A stretch of DNA of 64,000 bases from Nocardioides mangrovi (lineage in GTDB: Bacteria > Actinomycetota > Actinomycetes > Propionibacteriales > Nocardioidaceae). Below are positions 27,837 through 36,334 of this stretch, in pieces. A model generated the notes under the pieces. It was not told the DNA's origin. It saw nothing but the letters and a program-made list of their open reading frames with translations, and ran no database searches. Positions within the stretch are counted from its first letter, which is position 1. Each line of letters begins with the position of its first letter. The stretch is from assembly GCF_020073815.1 (NCBI RefSeq), contig NZ_JAIQZJ010000017.1, forward strand, positions 1-64,000, given 5' to 3'. The translations under genes were made by a program, and so were the position numbers.

Positions 27837-28801
27837 TCCGGGCGGCGCTCGCGGCCCTGGCCCTCGCCGTCACCTCGACGGTGGGTCCGGTGGCCGCGGC
27901 CGCGATCCCGGTCGGCGGCTGCCGGGTCTTCCCGGCCGACAACTGGTGGCACGCCGACGTCAGCGAGCTGCCCGTGGCCGCGCGCTCGCGGCAGTGGCTC
28001 TCCCACATGTCGACCGGCGTCGACCTGCACCCCGACTTCGGTCCGTCGTACGGCGACGGGCCGAACTACGGCATCCCGGTCACCGTCGTGAAGGCGTCAC
28101 ACCCGCGCGTGCGGGTGCGCTTCGACTACGCCTCGGAGAGCGACAAGGTGCGCTACCCGCTCGGCGGCGACACCCGGATCGAGGGCGGTCGCGGATCGTC
28201 GGGCGGTCGCGGATCGTCGGGCGACAAGCACGCCATCGTGGTCGACCGCGGCTCCTGCAAGCTCTACGAGACCTGGAACACCCGCGTGCGCGGCGGCCAC
28301 TGGCGCGCCGGGTCCGGGGCCGTGTGGTCGCTCGGCTCGAACCACCTGCGCCCGGACGGCTGGACCTCGGCCGACGCAGCCGGGCTGCCGATCCTGCCGG
28401 GGCTGCTGCGCTGGCAGGAGGTCAGGACGGGGACGGTCGACCACGCGATCCGCTTCACCACCGACGTCACCAGCAAGCACCACCTCTGGCCGGCCCGCCA
28501 CGACGCCGGGTCGCGGGCGTCGCTGCGCTACCCACCGATGGGCGCGCGCTTCCGGCTCAAGGCGGGCTACCACCCGCGCGGCTTCTCGGCGTACGCGAAG
28601 ACGGTGGTGAAGGCGATGAAGACCTACGGGCTGGTGCTCGCCGACAACGGGTCGCCGTGGTTCTTCCAGGGCGAGCAGGACAAGCACTGGCCCTCGCGGT
28701 TGATCGAGGACCTCAAGCGGATCCCCGCGTCGGCGTTCGTCGCGGTCGACACCTCCTCGCTGAAGGTCTCGAACGGGTCCGCCGAAGTTCGTTCCGATTG
28801 A
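27833..28801 (+). CDS. Secreted protein of unknown function
   Basis: A 322-aa protein starting GTG 27833, coupled to der by a 4-nt overlap. A signal peptide (about 1-25, ending VAAAA) precedes a mature domain rich in Trp, His and Arg (FPADNWWHADVSELP, LWPARHDAG). I do not know a named domain; similar exported proteins occur in actinobacteria. A perfect 18-bp tandem duplication (28183-28218) gives a repeated GRGSSG. The tie to der is odd for an exported protein and may be only transcriptional. Confidence 0.75.
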   Translation: MIRAALAALALAVTSTVGPVAAAAIPVGGCRVFPADNWWHADVSELPVAARSRQWLSHMSTGVDLHPDFGPSYGDGPNYGIPVTVVKASHPRVRVRFDYASESDKVRYPLGGDTRIEGGRGSSGGRGSSGDKHAIVVDRGSCKLYETWNTRVRGGHWRAGSGAVWSLGSNHLRPDGWTSADAAGLPILPGLLRWQEVRTGTVDHAIRFTTDVTSKHHLWPARHDAGSRASLRYPPMGARFRLKAGYHPRGFSAYAKTVVKAMKTYGLVLADNGSPWFFQGEQDKHWPSRLIEDLKRIPASAFVAVDTSSLKVSNGSAEVRSD

Positions 28802-28839
28802 GGACAGAACCTGACCTCTATCGTTCCTAGGGTGGAGAC

Positions 28840-29388
28840 ATGACCACGCAGCAGACCACCCAGCAGACCACCGAGCGCGACGACATCCTCGACACCCTCC
28901 GCAAGCACCGCGGCCTCTTCCGCGTCACGGTCCAGGGCCTCTCCGACGAGCAGGCCGCTGCGACGCCGACCGCCAGCGCGCTGTGCCTGGGCGGGCTGGT
29001 CAAGCACGTGACCGCCGTCGAGAGGAACTGGGCCGAGTTCGTGGTCAACGGACCGGCCGAGCAGCCGGACATCGACTGGGCGAACGTCGACTGGTCCAAC
29101 CCGCCGCCCCGGGTCGTGGAGTACCAGAACGGCTTCCGGATGGTCGACGGCGAGACCCTCGAGAGCCTGCTCGCGGCGTACGACGCGGTCGCGGCCGCCA
29201 CCGACGAGCTGGTCGGGACGGTCGATCTCGAGCTGCGGCACCCGCTCCCGGAGGCCCCGTGGTTCGAGCCCGGCGCGAGCTGGTCGGCCCGGCGTACCTT
29301 CGCCCACATCGTGGCCGAGACCGCCCAGCACGCCGGCCACGCCGACATCATCCGCGAGACCATCGACGGCCAGAAGTCGATGGGCTGA
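28840..29388 (+). CDS. DinB-like / DUF664 family protein
   Basis: A 182-aa four-helix protein of the DinB/mycothiol-dependent maleylpyruvate isomerase superfamily. It has LCLGGLVKHVTAVERNW (helix 2, metal His), and FAHIVAETAQHAGHADIIRE (helix 4, two or three metal His). Members are thiol-dependent transferases or metal proteins; the substrate is unknown. The N-terminus begins with a TTQQ tandem. It lies just left of tRNA-Pro and the island. Confidence 0.85.
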   Translation: MTTQQTTQQTTERDDILDTLRKHRGLFRVTVQGLSDEQAAATPTASALCLGGLVKHVTAVERNWAEFVVNGPAEQPDIDWANVDWSNPPPRVVEYQNGFRMVDGETLESLLAAYDAVAAATDELVGTVDLELRHPLPEAPWFEPGASWSARRTFAHIVAETAQHAGHADIIRETIDGQKSMG

Positions 29389-29468
29389 CGCGCGGGACCC
29401 GATTCCAGTCGAGGGCAGCTGCTGCGGTAGGGTTCACGCGGTTCGCTGCTCACGAGGCGGCGGCCGTT

Positions 29469-29545
<77 letters not shown>

Positions 29546-30838
29546 TGTGATGTCTCAGGACATCGGAAACCCGGTGAACCGACAGGTTCACCGGGTTTCG
29601 TCATTTCCGGGTGGGTCCTTGGGGTGCTCCGGTGGGTTGGTAGTCGCGGTCGGGGTCGAGGATCAGCTCGCGGAGGAGCTCGCCGGTAGCGGCGTTGACG
29701 ACGCGGATCTCGAGGTCCTGGATGAGCAGGATGACGTGGGTTCGGGCGTGGGTTCGGGCGTGGGTTCGACCGATGCCGATGTGGTGGAGTCGGCCGTTGT
29801 GTCGCAGGGTCACGCATCCGGATCTGTCGACGGTGTCGTGGCGGACCCGGTCGTGGGTGTCACGGGTCCGGTCGGCACCGGGCGCGGCCTTCGGGCGGGT
29901 GGTGTAGGCGGTGGCCGGGGTCGCCCGGTGCGGCAGCGATCGGTGGGGCCGGTGCTGGTTGTACTCGACGATGAAGAGGTCGAGGAGCGCCTGCAGCTCG
30001 GTGAGCGTCGTGGGCTGGTTGGCCTGGGCGCGCAGCCACTTCTTCATGGTCTGCTGGAACCTCTCGACCTTCCCGCAGGTGGTCGGGTGGTTGGGGCGGG
30101 AGTTCTTCTGGGTGATCCCGAGGCGGCGTAGCTCGTGCTCGAGCTGGGTGCGGCCACCGCGACCGCCGGCGAACCGGACGGTGTAGACCATGCCGTTGTC
30201 GGTGAGCGTCGATGCCGGGTATCCGTGCAGGTCAGCGGCAGTTCGGAACGTGGCGAGCACGATCGGGGCGGTGATCCGGGGGTGCGCGGAGATGTGCAGG
30301 GCGTAGCGGGAGTGGTCGTCGAGCCAGGTGATCAGCTCCGCGTCCTGGCCGGTGGTCAAGCGGTAGTGAGTGAAGTCGGACTGCCAGGTCTCGTTTGGTT
30401 GCTCGGCCTGGAACCGGATGTAGGAGGATCTGGGTCGCTTGGCCGGCTCGGGTGTCACGGTGCCGGCGCGGACCAGGATCCGGTTGATCGTGGCCCGTGA
30501 CAGCTCGATGTCGTGTCGGTGGCGTAGGTGCCAGTCGAGGGTGTCTGCGCCGGCGTCCAGGCCAGCGTCGGTCAGCTCCTTGCGGAGCCGGACCACCAGG
30601 TCGACGGTCGGAGCCGGTGTCGCGGTCGGGCTTGTCTTGGGTGCCTTCGATCTGGGCTCGAACGCGGTGTCGCCCTCGGTGCGGTAGCGGGCGATGAGCT
30701 TGCTGACCCAGCCCTTGCTCACCCCGTACCGGCGGGCGGCCTCGGCCTGGGTGATGCCCTCGATCTCGACCGCGGTGATGACCAGCCTTGCCTTCGACAC
30801 CGGACAGCATCGAGTTTCCTATGTCCTGAGCCAGCACA
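29546..30838 (-). mobile_element. IS481-family insertion sequence with 15-bp target duplication
   Basis: Left end TGTGATGTCTCAGGACAT and the inverted right end TGTGCTGGCTCAGGACAT match over about 25 bp with three mismatches, both running on to GGAAAC. The element carries one transposase gene on the minus strand. The 15 bases CTGTCAGCCCGACCG stand directly on both sides (29531-29545 and 30839-30853), a target duplication within the known range for IS481. It entered after the island, splitting the left att site. Confidence 0.9.
29601..30800 (-). CDS. IS481-family transposase
   Basis: A 399-aa transposase. An N-terminal HTH (ITQAEAARRYGVSKGWVSKL, about 16-35) is followed by the DDE integrase core with Asp142 (QSDFTHY), Asp201 (TDNG) and Glu246 (KVERFQQ), all present, then NQHRPHRSL. 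The C-terminal extension contains an in-frame ARTH repeat from three 12-bp DNA units (29736-29771). GTG start at 30800. Frame and catalytic residues are intact, so the element may be active. Confidence 0.93.
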   Translation of the reverse strand: MSKARLVITAVEIEGITQAEAARRYGVSKGWVSKLIARYRTEGDTAFEPRSKAPKTSPTATPAPTVDLVVRLRKELTDAGLDAGADTLDWHLRHRHDIELSRATINRILVRAGTVTPEPAKRPRSSYIRFQAEQPNETWQSDFTHYRLTTGQDAELITWLDDHSRYALHISAHPRITAPIVLATFRTAADLHGYPASTLTDNGMVYTVRFAGGRGGRTQLEHELRRLGITQKNSRPNHPTTCGKVERFQQTMKKWLRAQANQPTTLTELQALLDLFIVEYNQHRPHRSLPHRATPATAYTTRPKAAPGADRTRDTHDRVRHDTVDRSGCVTLRHNGRLHHIGIGRTHARTHARTHVILLIQDLEIRVVNAATGELLRELILDPDRDYQPTGAPQGPTRK

Positions 30839-30887
30839 CTGTCAGCCCGACCGAACGCAGGTGGCCAGCAATGGCCTCTGACCTGCG

Positions 30888-30927
30888 AGAACAGGCCCGG
30901 TGATCAACGGATCGCCGGGCCTGTTCT
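30888..30927 (+). terminator. Terminator-like hairpin inside the island's left end
   Basis: AGAACAGGCCCGG (30888-30900) and CCGGGCCTGTTCT (30915-30927) form a perfect 13-bp stem with a 14-nt loop. It follows the left junction and probably gave tRNA-Pro a new terminator when the island entered. Confidence 0.7.
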
Positions 30928-31287
30928 GGCCTCCGGGCCTCGGCTCGCAGGGAGCCGTGAGATCGGGCCGGAGGTGCACGGCCCCCGGTGGGGTCCGGCT
31001 CCTTGCTGCCGCGGGCGTTCGAGCACGGCTCGAGATCGCCGCTCTTCCGGTGAGGGCTCTGCCGCGATGCCTGACGCGCGCTGCTCGAGCCGGTCCTCGG
31101 GACGCTCTCGCGGCCGCACCAAGGAGGAGTCGCGCGACGACGTTGCCGGCCCGTGGCGCCTGAGCAGCCCGCGACCGCCACGATCTGCGCTGCTGGGGGA
31201 GTGGATATCGCGGGCCTGTGGGTACCGCCCCGCCATGACCACCATCCCTGACGGCCCCTCCGGTCGACCGAGCCGAGCGAGTTGACC
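30928..31287. other. Gene-free stretch at the left end of the island
   Basis: No reading frame with actinobacterial codon use or a recognisable motif was found here. It is GC-rich with several short palindromes. It probably holds the promoter of the aldehyde oxidoreductase operon and perhaps decayed integration-module sequence. Confidence 0.4.
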
Positions 31288-31806
31288 ATGGACGAGACCA
31301 TCCGGCTGACCGTGGACGGCGCCGAGCGTACGGTCGAGGTCGATACGCGAACCACGTTGCTCGACGCCTTGCGCGAGCGCCTGGAGGTCACGGCGCCGAA
31401 GAAGGGGTGCGACCACGGTCAGTGCGGCTCCTGCACGGTGCTCCTGAACGGACGACGCCACCTGACGTGCCTGGCACTCGCGGTCGCGCACGACGGCGCC
31501 GAGATCACGACCGCCGACGGCCTGGCAGGGGGCGGCCCGAGCGCCGACCGGCTGCACCCGGTGCAGCAGGCATTCCTCGACCACGACGGATATCAGTGTG
31601 GCTACTGCACCCCGGGGCAGGTCTGCTCGGCCGTCGGCGTCCTCGACGAGGTGAAGAACGGACATCCGAGTCACGTGACCGCCGACCTCGAGGGCGATCC
31701 GGACCTCACCGACGACGAGATCCGCGAGCGGATGAGCGGCAACCTCTGCCGCTGCGGGGCCTATCCCGGCATCCTGGCTGCGGTCCGGCAGGCGGCTGGC
31801 GCATGA
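31288..31806 (+). CDS. paoA: Aldehyde oxidoreductase iron-sulfur subunit (PaoA-like)
   Basis: A 172-aa subunit with two [2Fe-2S] clusters: Cys41, 46, 49, 61 in a plant-ferredoxin fold, and Cys104, 107, 154, 156 in the four-helix domain. It passes electrons from the molybdenum centre to FAD. Unlike E. coli PaoA it has no Tat signal, so the complex should be cytoplasmic. ATG 31288 is preferred over TTG 31282. It overlaps the next gene by 4 nt. Confidence 0.9.
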   Translation: MDETIRLTVDGAERTVEVDTRTTLLDALRERLEVTAPKKGCDHGQCGSCTVLLNGRRHLTCLALAVAHDGAEITTADGLAGGGPSADRLHPVQQAFLDHDGYQCGYCTPGQVCSAVGVLDEVKNGHPSHVTADLEGDPDLTDDEIRERMSGNLCRCGAYPGILAAVRQAAGA

Positions 31807-32813
31807 GGACGCTGGAGTACCTCCGACCCGCCACGCCGGCCGATGCGGTCCGCGCCGTCGCGGAGCACCCGGGGGCGCGCTACCTCGGCGGTGGCACCAA
31901 CCTGGTCGACCACCTCAAGCTCGGCATCGCCGCACCCGAGCTGCTGGTGGATGTGAGCCGCCTGCCGCTCGACGAGGTCGAGACGTACGACGACGGCAGC
32001 GGTGCCGGGCTGCGGGTCGGTGCCAACGTCCGCAACAGCGACCTGGCCGCCCACCCGCTCGTACGATCGGAGCTTCCTCTGGTCGCCCGCGCGCTCCTCG
32101 CCGGGGCGTCCGGCCAGATCCGCAACCAGGCCACCACCGGCGGCAACCTGCTCCAACGCACACGCTGCGTCTACTTCCAGGACCCCACCACGCCGTGCAA
32201 CAAGCGTGAGCCAGGGAGCGGGTGCTCCGCGATCGAGGGCTACGGCCGGTACAACGCGATCTTGGGTGCGAGCCCGGACTGCGTCGCCACCCACCCCTCC
32301 GACCTCGCGGTGGCTCTCGTCGCTCTCGACACTACGGTGGTGGTGCTCGGCGCCGATGGCGAGCGGCGGGTCCCGCTCGAGGAGCTCCACCGGCTCCCGG
32401 CGGACGATCCGTCTCGCGACACGAGGCTCGCACCTGAAGACCTGGTCACCGCGGTCGAGATCCCTCTCGCCGGGGCGACGAAGCTGTCGACCTACCGCAA
32501 GGTGCGCGACCGGGCGTCCTACGCCTTCGCCCTGGTCTCGGTTGCAGCCGCGCTGCACCTGACCGAGGGAATCGTCACCGACGTCCGGATCGCCTGGGGC
32601 GGCGTCGCGCACGTGCCGTGGCGCGCCCGCCGCGCCGAGGCGGCACTGATCGGGCACGCGTTGACGGAGCAGGCGATCCGAGAGGCCGTCGGCGACGAGC
32701 TGCGGCACGCGGAGACCTCGGAGCAGAACGCCTACAAGCCACCGATGCTGCGACGCACGACCGCCCACACCCTGCTGCAGCTGGCAGCGCAGTCCCGTGA
32801 GGAGTCCCGATGA
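31803..32813 (+). CDS. paoB: Aldehyde oxidoreductase FAD subunit with [4Fe-4S] insertion (PaoB-like)
   Basis: A 336-aa FAD-binding subunit of the xanthine oxidase family. FAD contacts are YLGGGTNLVDHLK (27-39) and TTGGNLLQRTRC. The insertion with Cys122, 132, 141 and 160, including CNKREPGSGC, marks the PaoB/YagS subgroup, which carries an extra [4Fe-4S] cluster absent from ordinary xanthine dehydrogenases. ATGA overlaps on both sides show tight coupling with the small and large subunits. Confidence 0.9.
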   Translation: MRTLEYLRPATPADAVRAVAEHPGARYLGGGTNLVDHLKLGIAAPELLVDVSRLPLDEVETYDDGSGAGLRVGANVRNSDLAAHPLVRSELPLVARALLAGASGQIRNQATTGGNLLQRTRCVYFQDPTTPCNKREPGSGCSAIEGYGRYNAILGASPDCVATHPSDLAVALVALDTTVVVLGADGERRVPLEELHRLPADDPSRDTRLAPEDLVTAVEIPLAGATKLSTYRKVRDRASYAFALVSVAAALHLTEGIVTDVRIAWGGVAHVPWRARRAEAALIGHALTEQAIREAVGDELRHAETSEQNAYKPPMLRRTTAHTLLQLAAQSREESR

Positions 32814-34933
32814 GCGTCGAGCAACAGACCACGCCCGTGCGGGTCCGCAGCATCGGCACGCACCTCGACCGGGTGGACGGCGTCGCGAAGGTCACCGGCC
32901 GTGCGCCGTACGCCGTCGAGCACGGCGAGGCCGACGGCGTCGTCGACCCGCTGCACCTCTGGCTGGTGCAGTCCACCGTCGCCAAGGGGGTCGTCGTCGA
33001 CGTGGACACCGAGTCCGCCCGCGACCATCCCGGCGTGATCGCGGTCCTCGACCACGCCAGTGCGCCACGCCTGGCAGAGTCTGACGACGGAGAGCTCGCG
33101 ATCCTCCAGGAACCGACGGTGCACTTCCGCGGTCAGATCGTCGCGCTGGTGCTCGCGGAGACGTCCGAGGCCGCTCGCGAGGGCGCCGCGCTGGTCAACG
33201 TCTCCTACGACGTCGAGCCCCACGAGGCGGAGCTCCGCGAGGACAATGCCAGCTACCGGCCCGACTCGGTCAACCCCGACATGGAGACCGACACCGAGGA
33301 GGGCGACGTGGACGCCGCGATCGCCGCGGCCGACATCGTCGTCGAGCAGACCTACCGCACGGCGTACGAGCACAACAACCCCCTCGAGCCCCACGCCACG
33401 GTCGCGTGGTGGGACGAGGAGGACGGTCGGGAGATCCTCTCGATGTTCGACTCGAGTCAGGGAGTGCACGGTGTCGCGCAGACGCTTGCGCCGATGCTGG
33501 GTCTCGAGGTCGACCAGGTGCGGGTGCGCGCGCCGTACGTCGGCGGTGGCTTCGGCAGCAAGGGCGAGGCGCACGCACACGTGATGGCGACAGCGCTGGC
33601 GGCTCGCACCGTTCGCGGACGTCCGGTGAAGCTGGCGGTGACGCGGCAGCAGATGTTCGCGCTCACTGGCTACCGCACCGCCACGATCTCCCATGTCCGC
33701 CTGGGCGCTGGCGCGGACGGCCGCCTCGCCGCGATCGAGCACCGCGTGCAGGAGCAGAGCTCCGCGCTCAAGGAGTACGCGGAGCAGACGGCGTCGCCCA
33801 CGCGGATGATGTACGCCGCGCCCCACCGTCGGACCAGCCATCGGCTGGCGCTGCTCGACGTCGCGGTTCCCTCCTGGATGCGGGCACCGGGCGAGATGCC
33901 GGGCATGTTCGCGCACGAGGTGGCGATGGACGAGCTGGCCGTCGAGTGCGGTCTCGACCCGATCGAGCTGCGCATCCGAAACGAGCCGGAGCTCGACCCG
34001 GAGACCAAGAAGCCGTTCAACAACCGCCGTCTGCTCGACTGCTTCCGGCGCGGGGCGGAGCGTTTCGGCTGGTCGTCGAGGCCGGCTCACGCACGAGCCA
34101 CACAGGATGGCGACTGGTGGGTCGGCACCGGCGTCGCCTCGGCGACGTACCCGGCGATGAGGATGCCGGGCAACGCGGCCAGGGTCCGCTCGCTCGGGGC
34201 CGGCCGGTATGCCGTCGCGATCGGCAGCGTCGACATCGGCACCGGCGCCCGGACCGTCCTCACCCAGATCGCCGCGGATGCTCTCGGTGTCGAGCCGGGC
34301 GCGATCGACCTCGCCATCGCCGACACCCGCCTACCGCCCGCCTCGGTCGCCGGGGGCTCCTCCGGCACCAGCTCGTGGGGCAGCGCAGTCGTCGCTGCCG
34401 CCCAGCGCTTCCGCGCCGACCACGGTGAGCACCCCGACCCCGGGGTGGAGACCACCGCGTCGGCCGCCGACGACCCACAGGCGGATGAGCTCGCCTTCCA
34501 CTCCTTCGGCTCGGTGTTCGCTGAGGCCCGAGTGCACCGTTGGACCGGTGAGATCCGGGTGCCGCGACTGCTCGGCGTCTACTCGGTGGGCCGGGTGATC
34601 AACCCGACCACCGCGCGCTCGCAGTTCATCGGCGGCTTGGTCATGGGCCTCTCGGCAGGGCTCTTCGAGGAGAGCTACCGTGACGCGCGCTTCGGCCACA
34701 TGGTCACCCAGGACCTCGCGAGCTACCACGTCGCCTCGCACGCTGACGTCCTCGATATCGATGCGGAGTGGCTCGAGGAGTCCGACGAGGTCTTCACTCC
34801 GATGGGCTCGCGTGGGATCGGTGAGATCGGCATCGTCGGCACGGCCGCTGCGGTCGCGAACGCCACCTACCACGCCACGGGCATGCGGGTCCGGTCGATC
34901 CCGATCACGCCCGACCGGTTCCTCGAGTCCTGA
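32810..34933 (+). CDS. paoC: Aldehyde oxidoreductase molybdenum-binding subunit (PaoC-like)
   Basis: A 707-aa molybdopterin subunit. It has GGGFGSKG and RAPGEMPGMFAHEVAMDELA (cofactor contacts), SGTSSWGSA, and near the end the catalytic glutamate in GSRGIGEIGIVG. The family oxidises aldehydes, often aromatic ones, to acids. No XdhC/PaoD-type chaperone follows, though Mo-enzyme maturation usually needs one. It completes a three-gene operon. Confidence 0.92.
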   Translation: MSVEQQTTPVRVRSIGTHLDRVDGVAKVTGRAPYAVEHGEADGVVDPLHLWLVQSTVAKGVVVDVDTESARDHPGVIAVLDHASAPRLAESDDGELAILQEPTVHFRGQIVALVLAETSEAAREGAALVNVSYDVEPHEAELREDNASYRPDSVNPDMETDTEEGDVDAAIAAADIVVEQTYRTAYEHNNPLEPHATVAWWDEEDGREILSMFDSSQGVHGVAQTLAPMLGLEVDQVRVRAPYVGGGFGSKGEAHAHVMATALAARTVRGRPVKLAVTRQQMFALTGYRTATISHVRLGAGADGRLAAIEHRVQEQSSALKEYAEQTASPTRMMYAAPHRRTSHRLALLDVAVPSWMRAPGEMPGMFAHEVAMDELAVECGLDPIELRIRNEPELDPETKKPFNNRRLLDCFRRGAERFGWSSRPAHARATQDGDWWVGTGVASATYPAMRMPGNAARVRSLGAGRYAVAIGSVDIGTGARTVLTQIAADALGVEPGAIDLAIADTRLPPASVAGGSSGTSSWGSAVVAAAQRFRADHGEHPDPGVETTASAADDPQADELAFHSFGSVFAEARVHRWTGEIRVPRLLGVYSVGRVINPTTARSQFIGGLVMGLSAGLFEESYRDARFGHMVTQDLASYHVASHADVLDIDAEWLEESDEVFTPMGSRGIGEIGIVGTAAAVANATYHATGMRVRSIPITPDRFLES

Positions 34934-34983
34934 TGCTCGGTGCGTGCACGGGTGCGCCCGGCCACGCCGGCAGACGCGGCTCC

Positions 34984-35676
34984 TCACCCCGCCAGGGGCA
35001 GCGCTTCAGGCTCCCAGTTGCCGACGTGCGCGACCGCGACCGCTGCGATCTGGGAGCTGAGGTCGAGCTTCGCGAGGATGGACTTGACCTGGGCGCGGAC
35101 GGTGGCCTCGGAGACGAACCTGCGGGTGGCGATCTCACGGACCGTGTGCCCGGCCATCAGGTGTCGGAGGACCTCGCCCTCGGTGGGGGTGAGGGTGCCG
35201 AGACGCTCCCGCCCCTGACGGGTGGCGGCCTCCTGCCGGCGATAGCGGCTGATCAGCCGGGCTCGTTCGGCGTGGGGCAGCAGGGGTTCGCCGTTGACGG
35301 CGCGCCTCACGGCAGAGACCAGCGCCGTGAGCGGGTCGGTCTTGGGCACCGCGGTGCGGGCGCCGTGCGCCAGGCATTCTCCCCAGAGTGCCTCGTCGGG
35401 ACTTTCGGTGACCGCGACGACCGGCACACCTGCGCGGGCCAGCGCCTCGACGATCGTCGGCGCGTGGCAGCGCGGACCGAGGTCGGCGTTGATGACGACC
35501 ACGTCCGGGCGGGCCGCGAGGATGCGCTGCACCATCCGCTCGGCGTGCCCGGGGCCGGTCAGGACCGGCAGGGCCTCGAAGCGGTAGTGCCGAAGCTCGA
35601 GCACCGCCCCGAAGCACTCGGCGAAGAGTGCGTGGCGATCGACGATCACGACCTTGACCTGATGTGAGCCGCTCAT
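34984..35676 (-). CDS. LuxR-type (NarL/FixJ) response regulator with atypical receiver
   Basis: A 230-aa regulator. The receiver (about 5-120) keeps KVVIVDRHALF and the conserved lysine in TAVPKTDPL, but where the phosphoacceptor Asp is expected the strand reads DVVVINADLG, so Asn may replace Asp. The C-terminal LuxR HTH is clear (TPTEGEVLRHLMAGHTVREI, then RRFVSEATVRAQVKSILAKL). ATG 35676. It is convergent with the aldehyde oxidase operon and may regulate island genes; no histidine kinase lies in the island. Confidence 0.85.
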   Translation of the reverse strand: MSGSHQVKVVIVDRHALFAECFGAVLELRHYRFEALPVLTGPGHAERMVQRILAARPDVVVINADLGPRCHAPTIVEALARAGVPVVAVTESPDEALWGECLAHGARTAVPKTDPLTALVSAVRRAVNGEPLLPHAERARLISRYRRQEAATRQGRERLGTLTPTEGEVLRHLMAGHTVREIATRRFVSEATVRAQVKSILAKLDLSSQIAAVAVAHVGNWEPEALPLAG

Positions 35677-35929
35677 CGTTCCCCCAACGACTCTGTGCCA
35701 CCCCGAGAGCGGCCTGGGGATCCCGAGGCCGCGTGTCACTGACTGAATCCGGCCCGCAGTCGAGCCGGCGAAGAGCACCTACCCTTCTGGACTCGCAACG
35801 ATCGTCGCGGCGATAGGTCACGTCGGGTAGATCGTGTCGGCGGGGATACCTCAATCTGGTGAGTCCGCGGAGTCTGCTCAGGCTGAACCTCACCCCTGCG
35901 GGTGCACCGAGCGGGTGGCCCGGACGTGC

Positions 35930-36232
35930 TCACTCGTGGTCGAGCGCGGTTCGCCGCGGGCCGCGGGTCGAGAGCTGGCGCTCGAGGTCCCTGACCCTGT
36001 CCTCGAGCACCAGCACCCGTGCGATCCCCACGAGGTTCAAACCGTCGGCGAGGAGGTCGCGGATGCGGTGCAGCCGATCGATGTCGTCGGCGCTGTAGAG
36101 CCGATTCCCACCGGCGGTGCGGTCGGGCTCGAGGAGACCGCGGCGCTCGTAGACCCTGAGGTTCTGGATCTCCATCGACACCATCTCGGCGGCGACCGAG
36201 ATGGCGAACACGCCCCGACTTCTCTCTGACAT
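35930..36232 (-). CDS. MerR-family, HspR-like transcriptional repressor
   Basis: A 100-aa MerR protein: FAISVAAEMVSMEIQNLRVYERRGLLEPDRT is cut in the usual HTH-wing layout, with GGNRLYSADDIDRLHRIRDL after it and a short coiled-coil tail. HspR repressors look like this and normally lie by chaperone genes. Here it is divergent from an Hsp20 gene across 102 nt that hold a strong inverted repeat (36253-36281). Likely a heat-shock autorepressor. Confidence 0.85.
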   Translation of the reverse strand: MSERSRGVFAISVAAEMVSMEIQNLRVYERRGLLEPDRTAGGNRLYSADDIDRLHRIRDLLADGLNLVGIARVLVLEDRVRDLERQLSTRGPRRTALDHE

Positions 36233-36252
36233 GGGGTTGATTTTGCCTCACT

Positions 36253-36281
36253 CGTGCGTTAGAAAAAACCTATAACGCACG
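36253..36281. promoter_or_regulatory. Inverted-repeat operator between hspR-like and hsp20 genes
   Basis: CGTGCGTTA (36253-36261), an 11-nt A-rich spacer, and TAACGCACG (36273-36281) make a perfect 9-bp inverted repeat in the divergent promoter gap. MerR dimers bind such sites. It is not the CTTGAGT HAIR consensus of classic HspR, so the specificity may differ. TATAAC inside it could be a -10 box. Confidence 0.7.
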
Positions 36282-36334
36282 TTTCAGGTACGACCCTTTG
36301 ATCGGGTCGTCGGCCCGAACCAGGAGGACATGTC

